Positions 9,091 through 18,370 of a stretch of DNA of 64,000 nt are shown here, piece after piece. How positions within the stretch are numbered: the stretch's first letter is position 1; each line of letters begins with the position of its first letter. This DNA is from Geomicrobium sp. JCM 19038 (lineage in GTDB: Bacteria > Bacillota > Bacilli > Bacillales > Marinococcaceae), in assembly GCF_000698125.1 (NCBI RefSeq), contig NZ_BAXA01000006.1, positions 62,001 through 126,000 on the forward strand, in the 5' to 3' direction. The position numbers and the translations under genes were made by a program. The notes under the pieces were generated by a model that was not told the origin of the DNA, ran no database searches, and worked only from the letters and a program-made list of their open reading frames with translations.

Positions 9091-9559
9091 ATGATAATTC
9101 CAATCGCCACTGTTCCTCTTCAAGCACTTTGCCTGACTTCTCTTCTGACCAAGACGCGATAAGAGTAAATCCGTTTTTACGATACAATTTTCTGGCAGCT
9201 AATAAGTTCGCATTTGTAATAAGATCAATCTGTACATATTCTTTATCGATACAAAAACGTATGGCAGTTTGCAACAACTGTTCTGCATAACCTTTGCCCC
9301 GAGCTATAGGCTCTACTAAGAATAATCCAAGCTTTGCAATCTTTCCCGAGGCTTCTTGTATCGCAATCGAACCGCGTTGTTGCCCTTGTTCGTCAACGAT
9401 CCATACGTTCTCTCGGTGATAATTCCGCTTATGAAGCGATGTTATACTTTGCGTGATAAACATAACGAAGGATTCATCATATTCATATTCTTCTTTGTAA
9501 ATCTTACGGTGGGCTTCAATGACATACGGAACATCTGAGGTGCAATAAGAACGAATCAC
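9047..9559 (-). CDS. GNAT-family N-acetyltransferase
   Basis: About 170 residues. The acetyl-CoA pyrophosphate loop appears as EPIARGKGYAEQLLQ (the R-G-x-G-x-A type), preceded by the beta strand LGLFLV and followed by NANLLAARKLYRKNGF, the usual last helix-strand unit. Similar proteins are often annotated as MarR-associated or amino-acid acetyltransferases, but the acceptor cannot be told. I set the start at GTG 9559, six bases after GGAGGT, rather than at the ATG 24 bases upstream. The tail (QDHSLPLQQPL) lies antisense to the 33-residue small gene. Confidence 0.8.
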   Translation of the reverse strand: MIRSYCTSDVPYVIEAHRKIYKEEYEYDESFVMFITQSITSLHKRNYHRENVWIVDEQGQQRGSIAIQEASGKIAKLGLFLVEPIARGKGYAEQLLQTAIRFCIDKEYVQIDLITNANLLAARKLYRKNGFTLIASWSEEKSGKVLEEEQWRLELSSTVQDHSLPLQQPL

Positions 9560-9778
9560 TTTTCTACCTCCACTACATTTCACGTTTTGTTTTTCACAAA
9601 TCGGGTATTCATCGATTTGGAGGGTAGTTGTTTACTACCTAATCAGGCTATAGACGATTGGCTGCCCTCCACTAATATAAAAAACCTCTTTGCTTCTACG
9701 ATCCTTACTCCACTCAATCATAACCTTCCGACCTTTTCAATATAATGTCTATAACGTCAACGATTACGGGAGGGTTTC

Positions 9779-11189
9779 ATGAGCGATCAATCGAAAAAGC
9801 ATCCCCTTAAGAAAATACCGGTTCGTAACCCCGATCATAGTCATCCTAAATTTCCTTCAACACATACGAAGTGGGACAGCGATGCACCTGCAAAATTTCA
9901 TTCTCAAACTGTAGGCAGAAATGGTCCAACTCTAGAACAAGATAGCATTGCACACGAAACAAACCAAGACCTTGTTTATGAAAAAATTCTTGAACGACCT
10001 GTTCATGTAAAAGGCTTTGGAGCTTTTGGGAAATTTGAAACGATGAGTTCTATGAGCAACTACACGAAGATCCCGTTTTTGCAAACACCAGGAACAATCG
10101 TTCCAATTGCGGTGAGGTTTTCACTCGCTGTTAGTACGAAAGGAACACCTGATACGTCCCGTAATGTTCGCGGTTTTGCGACGAAGTTTTATACAAAAGA
10201 GAGTATTCGATTTGGTGTTTAACCATATCCCTGTCTTTTCGGTTAGAGATGCCATCCGCTTTCCAGAAGCCATTCGTGCTTTCCTTCCTTCTCCAACAAA
10301 CAACCTTATTGACCCGACACGCTTTTGGGAATTTGTCGCCCGCGCACCTGAGTCGATTCATTTTGTCGTTCGCCTCTATTCAGATGCGGGTACAGTAAAA
10401 AGCTTACGAAGAATTCCAGGGCATAGCGTTAATACGTATGTATGGCGAAACGCTCGCGGACAACGGCATTACATTAAATACACATGGATTCCATTTGCAG
10501 GAGAAGAGTACATCACAAGTGAAGAAGCCGAAAAATTAGCTTCGAGAAACCCTGATTACTCTGGCCAAGATTTATACGATACAATCGCCTCTGGTCAACC
10601 CGTAGAATACGGATTATACGTGCAAATTCTTGATCCTGAAGATGCTCATTTGTTACCTTTTGACCCTTTAGATGACACGAAAGTTTGGGATGAGGAACAC
10701 ATTCCACTCCATCCCGTCGGAAAGCTCACATTAAATGAAAACCCAACAAACTACATGGAACAAATTGAAAAGCTAGCTTTTTCACCGACGAATTTACTTG
10801 AAGGTGCGGAACTATCTGATGATAAAATGTTACAAGGCAGAGCGAACATTTATTTCGACTCACAACGTAGACGCCTCGGTCCAGAATTCCGGAAAGTTCC
10901 CGTCAATGCTCAAAAAAATTGGACACCTGACAACCTTGTGACAAGTGGTGAGGGACGGTTTGTCGAAGGTCATCTCACACGATCCACGATTAAGAAAACT
11001 GATGACTTCTCACAAGCAGGAAAGTACTATCATTCTCTTAACTCCAGTGAAAAAACAAACCTTGTCATGAATATATCGGTCGCCCTTGCAGGCATTGATC
11101 GCTCAGTCCAACAAACCGTCGTTAATTATCTGTGTTCAGCCTCAACATCATTAGGAAATCGAGTGTCAGAGCAGATCACTAAGCTATGA
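9779..11189 (+). CDS. katA: Divergent haem catalase (frameshifted in this sequence)
   Basis: Two frames (9779-10222 and the continuation to 11189) make one ~469-residue catalase. Distal His lies in ERPVHVKGFGAFGKF, the catalytic Asn in DLVFNHIPVFSVRDA (family norm is GNN), and the haem-ligand Tyr with its Arg in MLQGRANIYFDSQRRRLG. The join near 10200 needs either one base removed or two added; restoring GG to give KEGVFDLV fits the family best. It detoxifies H2O2 in the cytoplasm. The sequence is clearly unlike the main B. subtilis KatA in several otherwise constant positions, so it may be a minor, spore-type or horizontally acquired enzyme. GGGAGGG precedes the ATG. Confidence 0.82.
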
Positions 11190-11534
11190 ATAGATAGAGC
11201 TAATCCCTACTCAGGTTAGCTCTTTTTTGTTCTTGGATCTTTAGTAATAACAACACATTGAATAGAGTAGTCGTTTCATAGATAGTCATAAAGTACGCAA
11301 TAACAGCAACATATCCCTAGAAAGGATTTTCTCAACATGATTTTAGACCTTCTCCTACAGATCCTATGACCCTATTGCATGTTCTATCTTTAGTCTTTTT
11401 AAGATATTTTGACATAGTCTCTTACTCATACTTTTGTCATTCATCCCTTCCGTTCTCAAGTACCAAATGGTTGATATGGTACGATTTAATTACTTAAAAT
11501 TCTAATAATTATAAAAGAGGGAGTTGTTCTTTAC
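11190..11534. other. 345-base gap between catalase and peptidase genes
   Basis: Apart from the catalase terminator I find only the AT-rich leader of the M28 peptidase gene, with a plausible but weak promoter (TTGATA at 11472, then TTAAAA 17 bases on). Confidence 0.45.
11196..11229 (+). terminator. Terminator after catalase
   Basis: AGAGCTAA pairs with TTAGCTCT across a 12-base loop, followed by TTTTTGTTC. It begins seven bases after the catalase stop. Confidence 0.85.
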
Positions 11535-12670
11535 ATGAAAATGTTTTCACGTTTAGCGATGATCGTCATAGCCGGGGGTTTGATGACGACCACTCCTAGT
11601 TATGCAGCTGAAGATTCTCCGTATACCGCTTCAGAGCTCCAATCATTGATTACTGATTTAGAAGCTGAGGGTCATTTTGATTCTAGTCACGTATACCGTC
11701 AGCTCTCTGTGCATGCGACAACACTCTCACATTATGAAAACCAAGGGAGTAATAAAAAGCTTGTGCGTCACACCGGTGGCTTTCATAATCTGCTCCAGCA
11801 TCAAAAAGATGCGATCTCTGACCATGCTTTCGAACTGCTTTTTCATCACGGTGAATCGTTAAGAGCAGCATACTTACCATTTGATGAAGATCTTGCACTG
11901 GACCATATCGAACACTTAAGTGTAGAAATCGGCCCTCGTGTCGCTGGTAGTATAGAAGAGGTAGAGGCCGCTGAATACATTGAAGATATTTTTATTGACC
12001 TTGGCTACGAAACGGCCATCGAATACTTCGATATCAGAAACGGTACTGAAGAATCACAAAATGTCATTGCCATTAAAGAAGCTGAGGGCGTTGAGGACCC
12101 AGAGATTGTCTATTTAACGGCTCATTATGATAGTGTTCCAAATGCCCTGGTGCAAATGACAACGGTTCCGGCACAGCAGCATTACTAGAACTCGCACGTG
12201 TCATGCAAGACATACCTGTTGATAAGGAAGTCCGATTTGTCGCTCTTGGCGCTGAGGAAATCGGTCTCGTCGGGGCCTATCGTTATGCAGAGACACTCAC
12301 TGAAGAAGAAATCAATCGCAGCTTCGGAAACTTTAATATGGACATGGTCGCAACCAATTGGGAACCTGCAGACACACTGTATGTAAACGTCGTCGATGGA
12401 CAAGCAAATAACGTGTGGTATCAGGCAAACGCTGCCTCAAACACGTTAAACAATGACATCTTGTTCCTATTCCAACGTGGTGCGTCCGATCACGTTGCCT
12501 TCCACCAAGTCGGCATCGATGCAGCCAACTTTATTTGGAGAGAACCAGGCACACATAGCCTAGAGCCGTGGTACCACACGCCAGAAGATACCATCGATAA
12601 AATCAGCACAGAAAAACTTAAAATGGTCGGCGACTTAATTTTTACGTCTGTGACAGAATTGGATTATTAG
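11535..12670 (+). CDS. Secreted M28-family zinc aminopeptidase (frameshifted in this sequence)
   Basis: The two frames join into a ~378-residue exported protein with a signal peptide ending at PSYAAED. Zinc ligands of family M28 are present: LTAHYDS (His), GANDNGSG (Asp, read across the break), GAEEIGLVG (catalytic Glu and ligand Glu), FNMDMV (Asp) and PWYHTPED (His). The break is in a C run near 12147: GCCCT should read GCCCCT, so one C is missing. The enzyme would release N-terminal amino acids from peptides outside the cell. A ~100-residue helical N-terminal region precedes the peptidase domain and is not one I recognise. Confidence 0.85.
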
Positions 12671-12734
12671 AGAGTCGTGCAGTATTCCTCTGAGTTAGTT
12701 AAGAAACACGTACTATTATGAGCAACGTTCTTAA

Positions 12735-12776
12735 GCGACAACCTTTATGTTTGATTGATAAGGGTTGTCTTTTTTC
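12735..12776 (+). terminator. Terminator after the M28 peptidase gene
   Basis: GACAACC and GGTTGTC enclose a long partly paired loop and are followed by TTTTTTC. It lies between convergent genes; on the minus strand there is no good T run. Confidence 0.75.
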
Positions 12777-12794
12777 TTACTAAAACTTAAAAAC

Positions 12795-13574
12795 CTAAAA
12801 CCGAATTTCTACCAAACCATATGTATGTACACCTGTCCCAAAATGCGCCAAGTCTTTTTCACGCAAATCGCGAACAGCTTCATTCACGTCGTTCCAAATG
12901 TTATTTGGTATGCTCAAAGTGTTGTGTGAACCATATACGTTGTTAATGCTCGGAATACGAGAGGTGTACGCCAGCGAATCGAGCAGTTTCACTGGATCCG
13001 TCGTCGGATAAAACGCATATATCGGAGAGTCGATATACAATAAGTCGCCTGTAAATAATAACCCATTTGTCAGATCTTCAACGACTAGGTGACCTGGTGA
13101 ATGGCCAGGCGTATGATGAACGACAAGCGTGCGACCGCCAAGATCAAGTCGATCTTTGTGTTCTAGAAGTCCTGTCGGTTTGCCAGTAAAGGGCGTGTAC
13201 GTGTCTGGATTGAAAGATTGTGGTGGACTCTTTGTTAAATCTCGTCCAATATCTTTTCGAATTTGATCGAGTGTTAAGCCTTTAATTCCTTTTTCCAACC
13301 AATCTGCTTCTTCTGAATGGACGTACAATCGTTCGAACTCCCCATGACCTCCAATGTGATCAACGTGAACATGCGTGGTGATTACATCGATTGGCAAATC
13401 TGTTAATTGTTCTGTCATTCGTTTAATCGAATCGATGCCAAGACCCGTATCAATTAATGCTGCTCGCTTCTCTCCAATTAGTAAAAAAGAATGCACCTTT
13501 TCCCAATGTCCGTATTCACTTATGGCATATGTATTCGGATGAAGTTCCTGAACGGAAAACCATAGATCGTGCAT
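12795..13574 (-). CDS. Metallo-beta-lactamase-fold hydrolase
   Basis: The 259-residue protein has the full MBL metal set: HVHVDHIGG (H-x-H-x-D-H), HHTPGHSPGHL (third His) and TGDLLYID (bridging Asp), with a last His in YGSHNTLS. The domain ends near residue 225 and a short C-terminal helix follows. The pattern is that of the glyoxalase II/flavoprotein-like branch with no accessory domain, so a thioester or small ester substrate is likely but unproven. Monocistronic, with GAGGAGG before ATG. It is convergent with the peptidase gene. Confidence 0.82.
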   Translation of the reverse strand: MHDLWFSVQELHPNTYAISEYGHWEKVHSFLLIGEKRAALIDTGLGIDSIKRMTEQLTDLPIDVITTHVHVDHIGGHGEFERLYVHSEEADWLEKGIKGLTLDQIRKDIGRDLTKSPPQSFNPDTYTPFTGKPTGLLEHKDRLDLGGRTLVVHHTPGHSPGHLVVEDLTNGLLFTGDLLYIDSPIYAFYPTTDPVKLLDSLAYTSRIPSINNVYGSHNTLSIPNNIWNDVNEAVRDLREKDLAHFGTGVHTYGLVEIRF

Positions 13575-13701
13575 CGTAAAACCTCCTCAGTAGCTAAACA
13601 ACTCACCTGAGTTCTTTCTTTACTACGATGCAAAATCCTTTATTTTTTATTAATTTCTCTCGATTAACAGACTTACTTGTTTTGCAATGGAATCCGTAGA
13701 T

Positions 13702-14439
13702 TCATACAGTAATTCTATCTAAATAATAGTAGGCGCTTAACTTTTTATGGTCCCTGAAATGGAGGGTTCTGACATGGGCTGCAAATTCTTCTTTGTACGG
13801 TGCGTTCTCCTGAAGAAGTTCTTCTGCTGCACGTTCCACATCATATTCTGTCATTCGCAATTCGATCTCTTTTGAATTTATACATAACCAGCAAGCGCCT
13901 CGTGATCGACTCTGAAGGCCTACACTCCCTGTATTAATGATGTTTTTCGAAGCGATCATTCGCTTAAATTGGATGTGAGTATGACCGCACACAATCGTCG
14001 ATTGCTTCGTATTACTTATCATCTTTTCGATTTCTTTAGCAGGTGTGTCGATTCTTATCGCTTCTACATCGCTTCTCGGCGAACCGTGTACAAACAGGAC
14101 GTCTTCTTCAACATGAGAAAATCTAAAGGAACCTAACCACTCCAATTGCTCATCCGATAATTGCTCAATACACCATTGATTAACTTCTTCTGCCATCGTA
14201 TGAATAGCTTGAGGAGGTAGTTTGTATTGCTCATATATCTCTCGATCACTATTTCCCATTACAAAATGGTACTCATCTTTCTTGGCATAAAGCCGTTCCA
14301 CTACTTGCTTCGGCTGTGGGCCCCATGCTATGTCTCCTCCTACAATCACTTTATCGACTTTCTCTTTCTCGATTGCTTGTAAGACGGCCTCTAGCGCCCG
14401 AAAATTCCCATGAATATCATAGATCGCAGCAATTTTCAT
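13702..14439 (-). CDS. Metallophosphoesterase, YfcE/diadenosine-tetraphosphatase-like class
   Basis: This 245-residue protein begins MKIAAIYDIHGNFRALEAVL, giving the D-x-H motif at the N-terminus, followed by VIVGGDIAWGPQ (GD), VMGNSDRE (GN-x-[DE]) and CGHTHIQF (GH-x-H). It therefore falls in the small calcineurin-like class 2 (YfcE/MJ0936 type), which hydrolyse phosphodiesters with Mn or similar metals. The physiological substrate is not visible. It sits alone between two other hydrolase/oxidoreductase genes on the same strand, with AGGAGGG before the start. Confidence 0.82.
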   Translation of the reverse strand: MKIAAIYDIHGNFRALEAVLQAIEKEKVDKVIVGGDIAWGPQPKQVVERLYAKKDEYHFVMGNSDREIYEQYKLPPQAIHTMAEEVNQWCIEQLSDEQLEWLGSFRFSHVEEDVLFVHGSPRSDVEAIRIDTPAKEIEKMISNTKQSTIVCGHTHIQFKRMIASKNIINTGSVGLQSRSRGACWLCINSKEIELRMTEYDVERAAEELLQENAPYKEEFAAHVRTLHFRDHKKLSAYYYLDRITV

Positions 14440-14541
14440 TTGGTTGCCCTCCTAATCACTTCAACAATCATAGACTAAGACATTTACCAGCGGCTGATTT
14501 TTGTGAGCAGCGCTAAACAGCGAGCACCTATTTATTAACAA

Positions 14542-15555
14542 CTACTTCGCATTCCATGCTGAAATGACCTCTAGTTCTCTTTCTTTACTCATTCCTGCCT
14601 TAAGGTTGGAAAGTGTCATATTTTCAACGGTACTTAACCAATCGTGCGTATCTTGAATGGTCTTATTTAAAGGTGAAAATGACAACCCTTTGTTGATCGC
14701 TTTCACCTTATTCACTGAAGCTGCGCCGCTTAATGACGATGGCAGCCAAAAGGGCAGCTCTTCCCACGGCAATACGTCTTTATCGATCAGAAATTCATCA
14801 TCGATCCAGACAATATTTGCGTTGTTGTTGCATACGCGGTTGCATGCCTTTAATACGTCTTCCATCGTCATCACATGTGATGGGCCGGTAACATTATAGA
14901 CCCCAGTAACATGCTGCTCTACGCTACTGACGGTCCACCTTGCCAAGTCTCTAACGTCGATAAACTGCACTTGTTGCTTTGGATTTCCCGGCGCAATCAC
15001 ATCGCCACCTTGTTTTATTCTCAGAAGCCAATAAGGCAATCGGTCGCTATAATCAATCGGCCCAACGACTAAGCCAGATCGAATGATTAGTGTACGGCCT
15101 GGCATATTCCTTGTTGCTACGATCTCACCCGCTGCTTTTAATCCCCCATAGTGCGGTCCGTAAATGGGGCCTGCCGTTCCTTTTGTTAACTCTGTGATTT
15201 TATCCTCCGAAAGTTGCTTTGTTGCATCTTCTTCTGTTAAGCCCACCTTTGAGAAGTCCTCATAAACGGAAATACTAGAAATGTACGTGTAATGAGCAAC
15301 AACATGAGCTAAACGTGCACTTGCTTTATCAACCGTCCTCGGAATATAACCAGAAACATCAATCGCGGCATCCCACGTTCTATTCTTTAGAGCGTCTAAA
15401 TCACCGTCTCGATCACCAATTAATTGCTCAACATTAGAAGATGTATACGAATGATTTCCGCGATTCAAGACGGTAACGGCATGACCTTCATGAAGCAATC
15501 GATCAACGATGTGTTTTCCTATAAACCTTGACCCTCCGAGTACTAATACGTTCAT
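14542..15555 (-). CDS. NAD-dependent epimerase/dehydratase-family protein
   Basis: The 337-residue protein starts MNVLVLGGSRFIGKHIVD, a Rossmann GxxxxIG nucleotide motif. The family SDR active-site signature is altered: YISSISVYEDF supplies Ser, and the expected YxxxK is replaced by a GPHYGGLKAAGE segment (Y-x-x-x-K as YGGLK). This matches the extended-SDR group of plant-like mRNA-binding/isoflavone-reductase-related proteins common in Bacillus. Residues DVSGYIPRTVDKA and FIDVRDLARW are family hallmarks. Substrate unknown. Good GGAG site before ATG. No operon partners are evident. Confidence 0.8.
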   Translation of the reverse strand: MNVLVLGGSRFIGKHIVDRLLHEGHAVTVLNRGNHSYTSSNVEQLIGDRDGDLDALKNRTWDAAIDVSGYIPRTVDKASARLAHVVAHYTYISSISVYEDFSKVGLTEEDATKQLSEDKITELTKGTAGPIYGPHYGGLKAAGEIVATRNMPGRTLIIRSGLVVGPIDYSDRLPYWLLRIKQGGDVIAPGNPKQQVQFIDVRDLARWTVSSVEQHVTGVYNVTGPSHVMTMEDVLKACNRVCNNNANIVWIDDEFLIDKDVLPWEELPFWLPSSLSGAASVNKVKAINKGLSFSPLNKTIQDTHDWLSTVENMTLSNLKAGMSKERELEVISAWNAK

Positions 15556-15635
15556 GACAAATCATCTCCTTCAATTATTTAGCCTTTGCTATTTGCTATA
15601 ACGAAAGGAACGTTCATAAAGATACGCCCTTCACC

Positions 15636-15673
15636 AAAAAAGGCGTACCTTGATTAACAAGGAACGCCTTTTT
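15636..15673 (-). terminator. Bidirectional terminator
   Basis: AAAAAGGCGT and ACGCCTTTTT flank a partly paired interior (ACCTT with AAGGA). T runs occur on both strands. It ends the CPBP gene on the minus strand. Confidence 0.8.
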
Positions 15674-15685
15674 AGACTTACATGA

Positions 15686-16389
15686 TTAAAGTACGGTTAC
15701 GAAAAAGACCGTTAACACGTTGACTAAGTTAATAAACACATGAAACAACAACGGTGCATAGATGCTTTGATAACGGTAATAAAGGAAACCAAGAAAGAAA
15801 CCAAATAAAAAGTAGGCTGGAGCTAATACAATTAATAACGCATGAATTAATACAAAAATACAGGCACCTAGTAAAATCGCAACGTTTTTTCCATATCGCC
15901 TCGTTAATGTCTCTTGCAAAGCGCCTCTTAAGAAAACCTCTTCAAAAAGAGGCGCAAAGATGACAATCAAAAAGAAGACGATTGGAAAATTGATGCATCT
16001 ACATGTAGTGAATTCGTTGTTCCTTCCAAGTTTGTCAGCGAGATTGGAAAAAATGCATGATAAATCACCATGATCATTCCCTGTGCTAATAGGCTAAACA
16101 GATAAAAAACTGGAATTTGCCATAATAAATGGCTTGATTTTCTTAGTGAAATCTTTCGAAAACCTAATGCCTGCCAACCTTGGTTGTTTCTTCGTAACAT
16201 AATTCGATCAATAAAAATGTAAGAGAAAATCAAGGTGATGAATGCAATAACTCCTACTGTCATAACTGCAGTACGTTCAGATTGACCGAAGAGTATACTA
16301 GTCAAACTTGCACTTATAATCACTAAAAATGTTAAGGTTGTTGCAATAAGTAGCAACGTAATGATGACGTCTTTTGGTTTAAATCTCAT
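15686..16389 (-). CDS. CPBP-family intramembrane protease (frameshifted in this sequence)
   Basis: Frames 15967-16389 and 15686-15970 combine into a ~234-residue protein with about seven membrane helices. The CAAX-protease/bacteriocin-processing signature appears as FAPLFEEVFLRGALQE (EExxxR) and a later IHALL segment provides the H motif. The break lies in a T run near 15970 (SSSFF should continue FLIVIFAP), so one T is missing. Such proteins are glutamate-dependent intramembrane proteases, some of which serve in bacteriocin immunity. No bacteriocin genes are adjacent. AGGAGGG precedes the ATG. Confidence 0.8.
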
Positions 16390-16539
16390 GTTTTGCCCTC
16401 CTATAAAACCAATGAAGTCTTAGTAACTTCAACTATAGAAGAGCGGGATAACGAGAAGATTAATACGAACTCTCCGACAAATTAAACCTCAAATTCTTGT
16501 CTCATACTTCGAAGTATCACTTTTACTCAAAGCTTTCAT

Positions 16540-17013
16540 CTAATCGCTTTGTAAGAAGGATTTCATCATGAACTGGAATGCCATTCTCCCGAATAAAGGG
16601 ATTTCAGGTTTTCTCTCTCTTGCAATCCTTACAGCGCCTGGATAAACCTCTGTTAAGTAATACCCCCGTTTTTGATAAAAACCTAATGCATGTAAATTGT
16701 CGTTTGTTGTAATCAGCTTGATTTTTTTGCATCGACTTTCCTTAGCTACCTGTTCAACTCTTCTAAGCAAGGAAGACCCGATGCCTTTCCCTTCTTCCAA
16801 GCTGTCAATAGAAATGAGTTCGCATTCTTTTTTATCAAGGACATATGTACAATAAGCGAGAATTTGATTACTAGCATTGACGACTGCAAACCCGTCTAAC
16901 GTCGTACAATCAAATATACCAGTTGATAGCACCATCTCTTTGCTACCCCATTGTTCAATAAAAAACTCCTCAACTTTACCACTAGGCAATTGATTCGCGG
17001 ATACGATTCGCAC
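16540..17013 (-). CDS. GNAT-family N-acetyltransferase
   Basis: The 157-residue protein contains a GNAT core: LISIDSLEEGKGIGSSLLRRVEQVAK includes the acetyl-CoA loop (E-G-K-G-I-G-S), followed by CKKIKLITTNDNLHALGFYQKRGY, the typical strand-helix unit. Start is GTG at 17013, after AGGAAAAC/AAAGGAG. The acceptor is unknown. Related proteins in Bacillus are annotated simply as GNAT acetyltransferases. Confidence 0.8.
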   Translation of the reverse strand: MRIVSANQLPSGKVEEFFIEQWGSKEMVLSTGIFDCTTLDGFAVVNASNQILAYCTYVLDKKECELISIDSLEEGKGIGSSLLRRVEQVAKESRCKKIKLITTNDNLHALGFYQKRGYYLTEVYPGAVRIARERKPEIPLFGRMAFQFMMKSFLQSD

Positions 17014-17148
17014 GTTTTCCTAAGCTCCTTTCGCTCATCTGTTGACGACTGCATTTGCGATTTTATCTTTATCAAATTACATGATTTACTGCCTTACCTA
17101 AGTTGCTACAATCTGTTCCATCTGCTACACTACACGTATAATGAATCG

Positions 17149-17284
17149 AGAATTCGCATAATTAAAAGCACTCCTGGATGCTGATACATCCAAGAGTGCT
17201 ACAGAACAAGTCCCTTTTGGGGCGATGTTCACCAGTGACGGTGACTACCCGCTAGTTTGGAAGCCAGGGGTGGTCACTTTTTTG
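17149..17284 (+). ncRNA. Candidate antisense RNA of a type I toxin-antitoxin pair
   Basis: A -10-like TATAAT lies at 17137-17142 (no strong -35), and a plus-strand terminator, GTGACTACCC paired with GGGTGGTCAC (17240-17276) followed by TTTTTTG, lies at the 3' end of the oppositely oriented toxin gene. A transcript of about 135 nt would therefore overlap the 3' end of the toxin mRNA by roughly 100 nt, like RatA and txpA. Start position is approximate; no expression evidence is available. Confidence 0.4.
17163..17200 (-). terminator. Terminator of the toxin mRNA
   Basis: On the minus strand AGCACTCTTGGATG pairs with CATCCAGGAGTGCT (one bulge or mismatch) around TATCAG, followed by TTTTAATT. 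It gives the toxin message a ~75-base 3' untranslated region. Confidence 0.8.
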
Positions 17285-17366
17285 TGTTGTTCGCGTCTTT
17301 TGCGATCATATATACGAAGGTTGCCACAAGTACGATTAACGTGGCAGCTTCGTAAGTGAGATACAT
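17274..17366 (-). CDS. Putative holin-like type I toxin, 30 residues
   Basis: A 30-codon gene starts at ATG 17366 behind GGGAGGGGGTGAGG. The peptide begins MYLTYEAATLIVLVATF, is a single membrane helix, and ends with the lysine tail AKDANNTKK. The Y-E near the N-terminus, one helix and a KK end match the short holin-like toxins (TxpA/BsrG class, Hol_Tox-like) common in Bacilli. Its TGA is embedded in a strong hairpin (17240-17276) that doubles as a terminator for a convergent RNA. Such peptides depolarise or damage the membrane and are silenced by the antisense RNA. Assignment is by pattern and layout. Confidence 0.65.
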   Translation of the reverse strand: MYLTYEAATLIVLVATFVYMIAKDANNTKK

Positions 17367-17530
17367 CAACGCCTCACCCCCTCCCAGTCGTCAGCACCGA
17401 CGAATAAACCTTAGACGTGACGAGAGGAATAAAGGTGAACTCCACCCCTGAAACTTATTCTGTTCGTTTCACTATATCATATTGAAACTTCAAACTTATC
17501 TGCCATTTGCACTAAGACGATTCAATGAAC

Positions 17531-17560
17531 ACCCCCCTCCAATATGATTAGAGGGGGGGT
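17531..17560 (-). terminator. Hairpin ending the RidA-SDR operon
   Basis: Seven C facing seven G around an AATATGATTA loop, directly after the SDR stop. The T run on the minus strand is weak (GTGTTCATTG), so this may be a stem-stabilised 3' end rather than a classic terminator. Confidence 0.55.
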
Positions 17561-17566
17561 TCGACA

Positions 17567-18358
17567 TTAAAGGGCTTTAACTAAGCCACCATCAACGAGC
17601 AATGATTGTCCAGTAACATACGTGTTGGCACCTGAACAGAGGAAGACCGCTTGTTTTGCGAATTCTTCTGGTTGACCGTAGCGACCCATTGGGATGCTTT
17701 TCTCGGAGTTCTCTTTCACTTGATCATAAGATAAGCCAACTTTATCTGCTTTAATCTTGTCTAAACTCTCAACTCGACCTGTAGCGATCCGTCCTGGACC
17801 AAGTGTATTAATTAAAATGTTGTCTTCCGCTAATTCTTGAGAAAGACTCTTTGCAAGTCCGACGATGCCTGCTCTGAATGTGTTGGACAGCAATAGATTA
17901 TCGAGCGTTTGTTTAATGGAGGAAGATGCGAAATTAAGAATATGTCCGCCGCCTTGTTTACGCATGTGCGGTAACACTTCTCGGATCGCTCGAACAAAAC
18001 TTAATAAGTTCAGTTCAAATGCACGTTGCCACTCTTCGTCTGAAAATTTATCAAACCCGCCAGCTGGAGGTCCGCCAGCATTATTAATGAGCACGTCAAC
18101 CGTGCCGTACTGATCGGCCGCTGACTGAACGAGGTTTTTAATGTCGTCGCCTTTGGTGATGTCACAAACTTTATACATGACACTTGCAGATGGTGCTGCT
18201 TCATGAATGTGGTCAACGGCACGTTGCAATTCTTCTTCGTTGCGACTTGAAATGACAACGTTAGCGCCTTCTTTTGCGAATTCTAATGCTGTTGCTTTAC
18301 CTAATCCTTGGCTTGCAGCCATAACGATCACTGTTTTGTTTGTTAAATTCAAATCCAT
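17567..18358 (-). CDS. Short-chain dehydrogenase/reductase with altered active site
   Basis: The ~263-residue protein has the SDR cofactor motif in MAASQGLGKATALEF (an A-S-x-G-L-G version of TGxxxGxG), NNAGGPP (NNAG) and the closing VTGQSLLVDGGL. The catalytic YxxxK is missing: by alignment on AGIVGLAKSL the Tyr position is Ser and the Lys position is Arg (LSNTFRAG), though the Ser of NFASSS is kept. This variant occurs in a group of Bacillus SDR proteins, and its chemistry is unknown to me. Start ATG 18358 follows AGAGGTGG. It is the last gene of a five-gene operon, 12 bases behind the FAH gene. Confidence 0.82.
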   Translation of the reverse strand: MDLNLTNKTVIVMAASQGLGKATALEFAKEGANVVISSRNEEELQRAVDHIHEAAPSASVMYKVCDITKGDDIKNLVQSAADQYGTVDVLINNAGGPPAGGFDKFSDEEWQRAFELNLLSFVRAIREVLPHMRKQGGGHILNFASSSIKQTLDNLLLSNTFRAGIVGLAKSLSQELAEDNILINTLGPGRIATGRVESLDKIKADKVGLSYDQVKENSEKSIPMGRYGQPEEFAKQAVFLCSGANTYVTGQSLLVDGGLVKAL

Positions 18359-18370
18359 CGGTTCCACCTC

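Noticed and set aside
9730-9760. PerR-box-like sequence ahead of the catalase gene
   Set aside because: ATATAATGTCTATAACG only loosely resembles the TTATAAT-N-ATTATAA consensus, so I do not claim PerR control.
14500-14530. Hairpin-like GAGCAGCGCTAAACAGCGAGC segment
   Set aside because: The arms do not pair well in register and no T run follows; not listed as a terminator.
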